Below are positions 42,700 to 45,228 of a stretch of 45,228 nt of DNA, one piece after another; positions within the stretch are counted from its first letter, which is position 1, and every line of letters starts with the position of its first letter. Both the position numbers and the translations under genes were made by a program. The stretch is taken from the NCBI RefSeq assembly GCF_944388875.1, contig NZ_CALXKQ010000022.1, positions 1 through 45,228 on the forward strand, given 5' to 3'. Source of the stretch: an uncultured Brachyspira sp. (GTDB taxonomy: Bacteria > Spirochaetota > Brachyspiria > Brachyspirales > Brachyspiraceae). The notes beneath the pieces are model-generated. The model saw only the letters and a list, made by a program, of their open reading frames with translations, had not been told where the DNA came from and ran no database searches.

Positions 42700-43962
42700 T
42701 TAAGAAGCTTTTATATTTAAAACAGGCCTTAATCTGTCTATTATATTTGCAGTTGGTTCTATTAAAGTTTCTATTTCTTTAGAATCTTTATATGCCTGTG
42801 GTGCTTCATCTAAAGTATTTTTTGATATACTGCTTGAGTAAATGCCTTTCATAGATTCTATAAAATCTTTCATATCTATTTGCTTTCTTGCCTGCATTCT
42901 TGATAAAACTCTTCCAGCTCCATGAGGGGCAGAGAAATTCCAATCCTCATTGCTTTTTCCTTCGCATATTAGTATACCGTCACGCATGTTAAAAGGTATT
43001 ATCATTTTTTCACCTTTATAACTTCTTATAGCACCTTTTCTTATTATAAAATCCTCAAAGTCTATAAAGTTATGTATAGATGAAAAAGTATTTTCTGTTT
43101 TTACATTAAGAGCATTAGTGATAATATTAAGCATTGCTTCTCTATTTGTTTTGGCATAATACTGAGCTATTACCATATCAATGCAGTAATCAAACATAGC
43201 CTTGCCGTATATATAATCTCCGCTTCTTACTATTTCATTATACTCATTATATTCTTTTGTTGTTTTATCAATAGCATCATTTACACTATTTAAAAAATCT
43301 TTAGCTTCTTCTATTCTTTTTTTATTTTTTCTTACATGATATTCGCATACCATTGTGCCGAAATTTCTTGAGCCTGAATGTATAGTGATAAAGTAATCAT
43401 TATTTATTGAACTTCCTATTTCTATAAAATGATTTCCTCCTCCTAATGTTCCTATGGAGTTGTTAAATTTTTCTAAATCCATTTCTATTCTTTGGCATAA
43501 TTTTTCTATATAATTATTATCTATCTCAAATATGGTAAAGTTTGTATTATATCTTTTATTATAAGCAATTATAAAGTTTCTTATAAGTTCATTTAATTCT
43601 TTGAAATTAAAAAATGAATAATTACTTTTTTTATGAGTTTTAAAACCCATAGGAATATTTTGTTTTATAGTTTTGTCAATTTTTTCAAGCTCAATATTTT
43701 TTATATTATCATTTAATTTTGAAGTGAGCATTCCGCAGCCTATATCAACACCTATATGAAAAGGATTAACTCTTTCAGTTAAAGGCATTGTAAAACCTAT
43801 TACTATACCCTTTCCAATATGAGTGTCTGGCATTATTCTTACTTTCACATTTTCGCTTGCTTTTTCATTTAAAATATTATAAATCAAAGAATAAGATTCT
43901 TCATCAATATTATCAGTAAATATTTTGCAGTCTTTGTTATATTTTCCTTTTAACTCTATCAT
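42700..43962 (-). CDS. rtcB: RtcB-family RNA ligase
   Basis: 420 residues, in the range of the shorter RtcB clade. Metal and active-site signatures are present: PDTHIGKG (45-52), GVDIGCGM (71-78, with D73 and C76), LGGGNHFIEI, ITIHSGSRNFG and the guanylated-His motif PHGAGRVLSR. RtcB joins 2',3'-cyclic phosphate or 3'-phosphate RNA ends to 5'-OH ends using GTP and Mn, in tRNA repair or RNA damage recovery. AAAGGGG precedes the start. It is divergent from a radical-SAM gene. No RtcA or RtcR gene is seen. Confidence 0.94.
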   Translation of the reverse strand: MIELKGKYNKDCKIFTDNIDEESYSLIYNILNEKASENVKVRIMPDTHIGKGIVIGFTMPLTERVNPFHIGVDIGCGMLTSKLNDNIKNIELEKIDKTIKQNIPMGFKTHKKSNYSFFNFKELNELIRNFIIAYNKRYNTNFTIFEIDNNYIEKLCQRIEMDLEKFNNSIGTLGGGNHFIEIGSSINNDYFITIHSGSRNFGTMVCEYHVRKNKKRIEEAKDFLNSVNDAIDKTTKEYNEYNEIVRSGDYIYGKAMFDYCIDMVIAQYYAKTNREAMLNIITNALNVKTENTFSSIHNFIDFEDFIIRKGAIRSYKGEKMIIPFNMRDGILICEGKSNEDWNFSAPHGAGRVLSRMQARKQIDMKDFIESMKGIYSSSISKNTLDEAPQAYKDSKEIETLIEPTANIIDRLRPVLNIKAS

Positions 43963-43990
43963 GAAAGTATACCCCTTTCTTTAACTATTA

Positions 43991-44018
43991 ATAATATTAT
44001 AAATTATGATAATGTCAA
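43991..44018 (-). promoter_or_regulatory. Promoter of rtcB
   Basis: Read on the minus strand: perfect TTGACA (44013-44018), 16-bp spacer, TATTAT (43991-43996). Leader about 22 bases. Confidence 0.6.
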
Positions 44019-44089
44019 AAATTGTCATTTATGCATATACTAAAAATTTTTAAGTTTGTAAAATTTTGTTTTTATTTTAATAAACGTAC

Positions 44090-44118
44090 TTGATAAAAAT
44101 ATTAATATACAGTATTAT
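44090..44118 (+). promoter_or_regulatory. Promoter of the radical-SAM gene
   Basis: TTGATA (44090-44095), 17-bp spacer, TATTAT (44113-44118), 57 bases before the start codon. Confidence 0.55.
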
Positions 44119-44174
44119 ATATAAATACAATGTTTTAATATATTATTTTTATATAATATAAAGAGATAAATTAT

Positions 44175-45083
44175 ATGATTAAATACAGAGAGATTAACTG
44201 CAAATCGGCTTTAAATAAAGTAGATAATGAATACGGATTTTGTTATGATTTAAATATTTACAGAGGGTGTCTTCATAAATGTTATTACTGTTTTGCTGTG
44301 TATTCACATAAATATATTAATTCAAAAGATTTTTTCGGAGAGATATTTGTAAAAAAGAATATTGCAGAAGTATTAGAAAAAGAATTATCATCAAGGAATT
44401 GGAAGAGAGATATTATTAATCTAGGAAGCGTAACTGATAATTATCAGGAAGCAGAAAAAGATTATAAACTTATGAGAGATGTTTTAAAACTCCTAATAAG
44501 ATATAAGACACCAATGTGCATATCCACGAAAAGCGATTTGATATTGAGGGATTTTGATTTAATAGATGAGCTTTCAAGAATAGTGCCTGTAAGAATAGCA
44601 ACAACTATAACAGCATTAGATGAAAAATTGTCATCATTGATAGAGCCTAATGTTATAAGTCCAGAGAGAAGATTTAACATATTAAAAGAGTTTAAAAAGA
44701 CAAAAGCTGTAACAGCAGTTCATACCATGCCAGTTATGCCTTTTATTACAGAAAATCAAGTAGAAAATATTTTTAAAAAGGTTAAAGAGTATAATATAGA
44801 TTACTGTGCCTGCGATGTTCTTAAATTGCGAGGTGAATGCAGAAAAATATATCTTAATTTTGTTAGGCGTACGTTTCCAGAGCATTATAAAAAATATTTG
44901 TATATATATGGTTCTGACGGACTTTTAAAAGATGGGTATAGAGAAAAACTGTATGCCAAAATAGAAGTATTAGAAGAAAAGTATAATATCACATACAAAA
45001 CTAAAGAAGAACTCAACACGGAAGACAGTGCTTATAACAGGTATAATGGTAAAGTTTTAGAAGAAGAGCCTAGTTTGTTTTAA
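44175..45083 (+). CDS. Radical-SAM protein, spore-photoproduct-lyase-like
   Basis: 302 residues. The 4Fe-4S cluster motif C32-x3-C36-x2-C39 (RGCLHKCYYC) is preceded by NIYRG, the arrangement of the SplB/Rv2578c-like radical-SAM group. Further features are INLGSVTDNYQEAEK, RYKTPMCISTKSDLILRD and ATTITALDEKLSSLIEPN, then PERRFNIL and a predicted TIM-barrel remainder. These proteins cleave S-adenosylmethionine to a radical; the substrate of this group is unknown, and true photoproduct lyases have a further Cys that I cannot confirm here. Divergent from rtcB; a shared role in nucleic-acid repair is only a guess. Confidence 0.85.
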   Translation: MIKYREINCKSALNKVDNEYGFCYDLNIYRGCLHKCYYCFAVYSHKYINSKDFFGEIFVKKNIAEVLEKELSSRNWKRDIINLGSVTDNYQEAEKDYKLMRDVLKLLIRYKTPMCISTKSDLILRDFDLIDELSRIVPVRIATTITALDEKLSSLIEPNVISPERRFNILKEFKKTKAVTAVHTMPVMPFITENQVENIFKKVKEYNIDYCACDVLKLRGECRKIYLNFVRRTFPEHYKKYLYIYGSDGLLKDGYREKLYAKIEVLEEKYNITYKTKEELNTEDSAYNRYNGKVLEEEPSLF

Positions 45084-45089
45084 AATTTA

Positions 45090-45118
45090 TTGTATTTTTT
45101 ATATGTTATTGTTATAAT
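45090..45118 (+). promoter_or_regulatory. Promoter of the AGAC-repeat reading frame
   Basis: TTGTAT (45090-45095), 17-bp spacer, perfect TATAAT (45113-45118), 29 bases before the ATG at 45147. Confidence 0.55.
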
Positions 45119-45146
45119 ATAATCGTATTATTTTATAGGAATTCTT

Positions 45147-45228
<82 letters not shown>

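Noticed and set aside
42700-45083. Defined RNA-repair island of rtcB plus the radical-SAM gene
   Set aside because: The genes are divergent with separate promoters, and no Rtc regulator or end-healing enzyme is nearby; the link is not supported beyond proximity.

Overview
The window looks like a chromosomal segment of an anaerobic spirochaete, most likely Brachyspira. The DNA is very AT-rich. Flagellar motor genes of the spirochaete type (FliL, FliM, a large FliY and a second short FliN) sit beside typical spirochaete-style lipoproteins and outer-membrane barrels. This assignment is an inference from gene content and composition; no database search was run. No rRNA, tRNA, IS transposase, prophage or CRISPR array was seen.

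Layout. 1-1203: 3' part of an acidic repeat protein. 1248-1775: pyrR on the minus strand. 2014-5239: motor-switch genes fliL-fliM-fliY, then a terminator and a second fliN. 5337-8691: cell-wall amidase, degenerate M23 protein, AtpZ-like protein, pncB. 8778-11218: hslV-hslU protease and a bacteriohemerythrin. 11308-18494: lnt, cheB, two small lipoproteins, ispE, an outer-membrane barrel and a pentapeptide-like protein. 18501-23823, mostly minus: manC, then (plus) an HTH-receiver fusion, then a minus operon rplM-rpsI-dksA-priA. 23987-25638 (minus): small repeat protein, panC, zinc-ribbon membrane protein. 25782-27530: a convergent, overlapping HhaI-like restriction-modification pair. 27654-33223 (minus): tetR-tolC-RND efflux operon under a perfect 32-bp palindrome. 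33506-40160: STAS protein and F-type ATP synthase genes in the order a, c, b, delta, delta-like, alpha, glycosyltransferase, gamma. 40290-42380: tandem ankyrin lipoprotein genes, the first frameshifted, separated by structured GC-rich repeats. 42700-45083: divergent rtcB and a radical-SAM gene. 45147-end: a new reading frame that opens directly into at least 19 AGAC tetranucleotides.

Main points of interest. (1) The AGAC tract inside a start-proximal reading frame is a textbook phase-variation arrangement. (2) The ATP synthase operon carries two tandem delta-type subunits, has a GT14-type glycosyltransferase between alpha and gamma, and lacks beta and epsilon here. (3) CheB has Glu in place of the phospho-accepting Asp. 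(4) PanC lacks several residues normally considered catalytic. (5) A DNA-binding/receiver fusion has its domains in reversed order. (6) The ankyrin region shows recent duplication, a T-run frameshift and folded intergenic repeats. (7) The HhaI-like methyltransferase appears to be transcribed with almost no leader.

Promoters were called by eye as TTGACA/TATAAT-like pairs with 16-17 bp spacing; in DNA this AT-rich, -10 matches alone mean little, so only pairs with good -35 boxes are listed.
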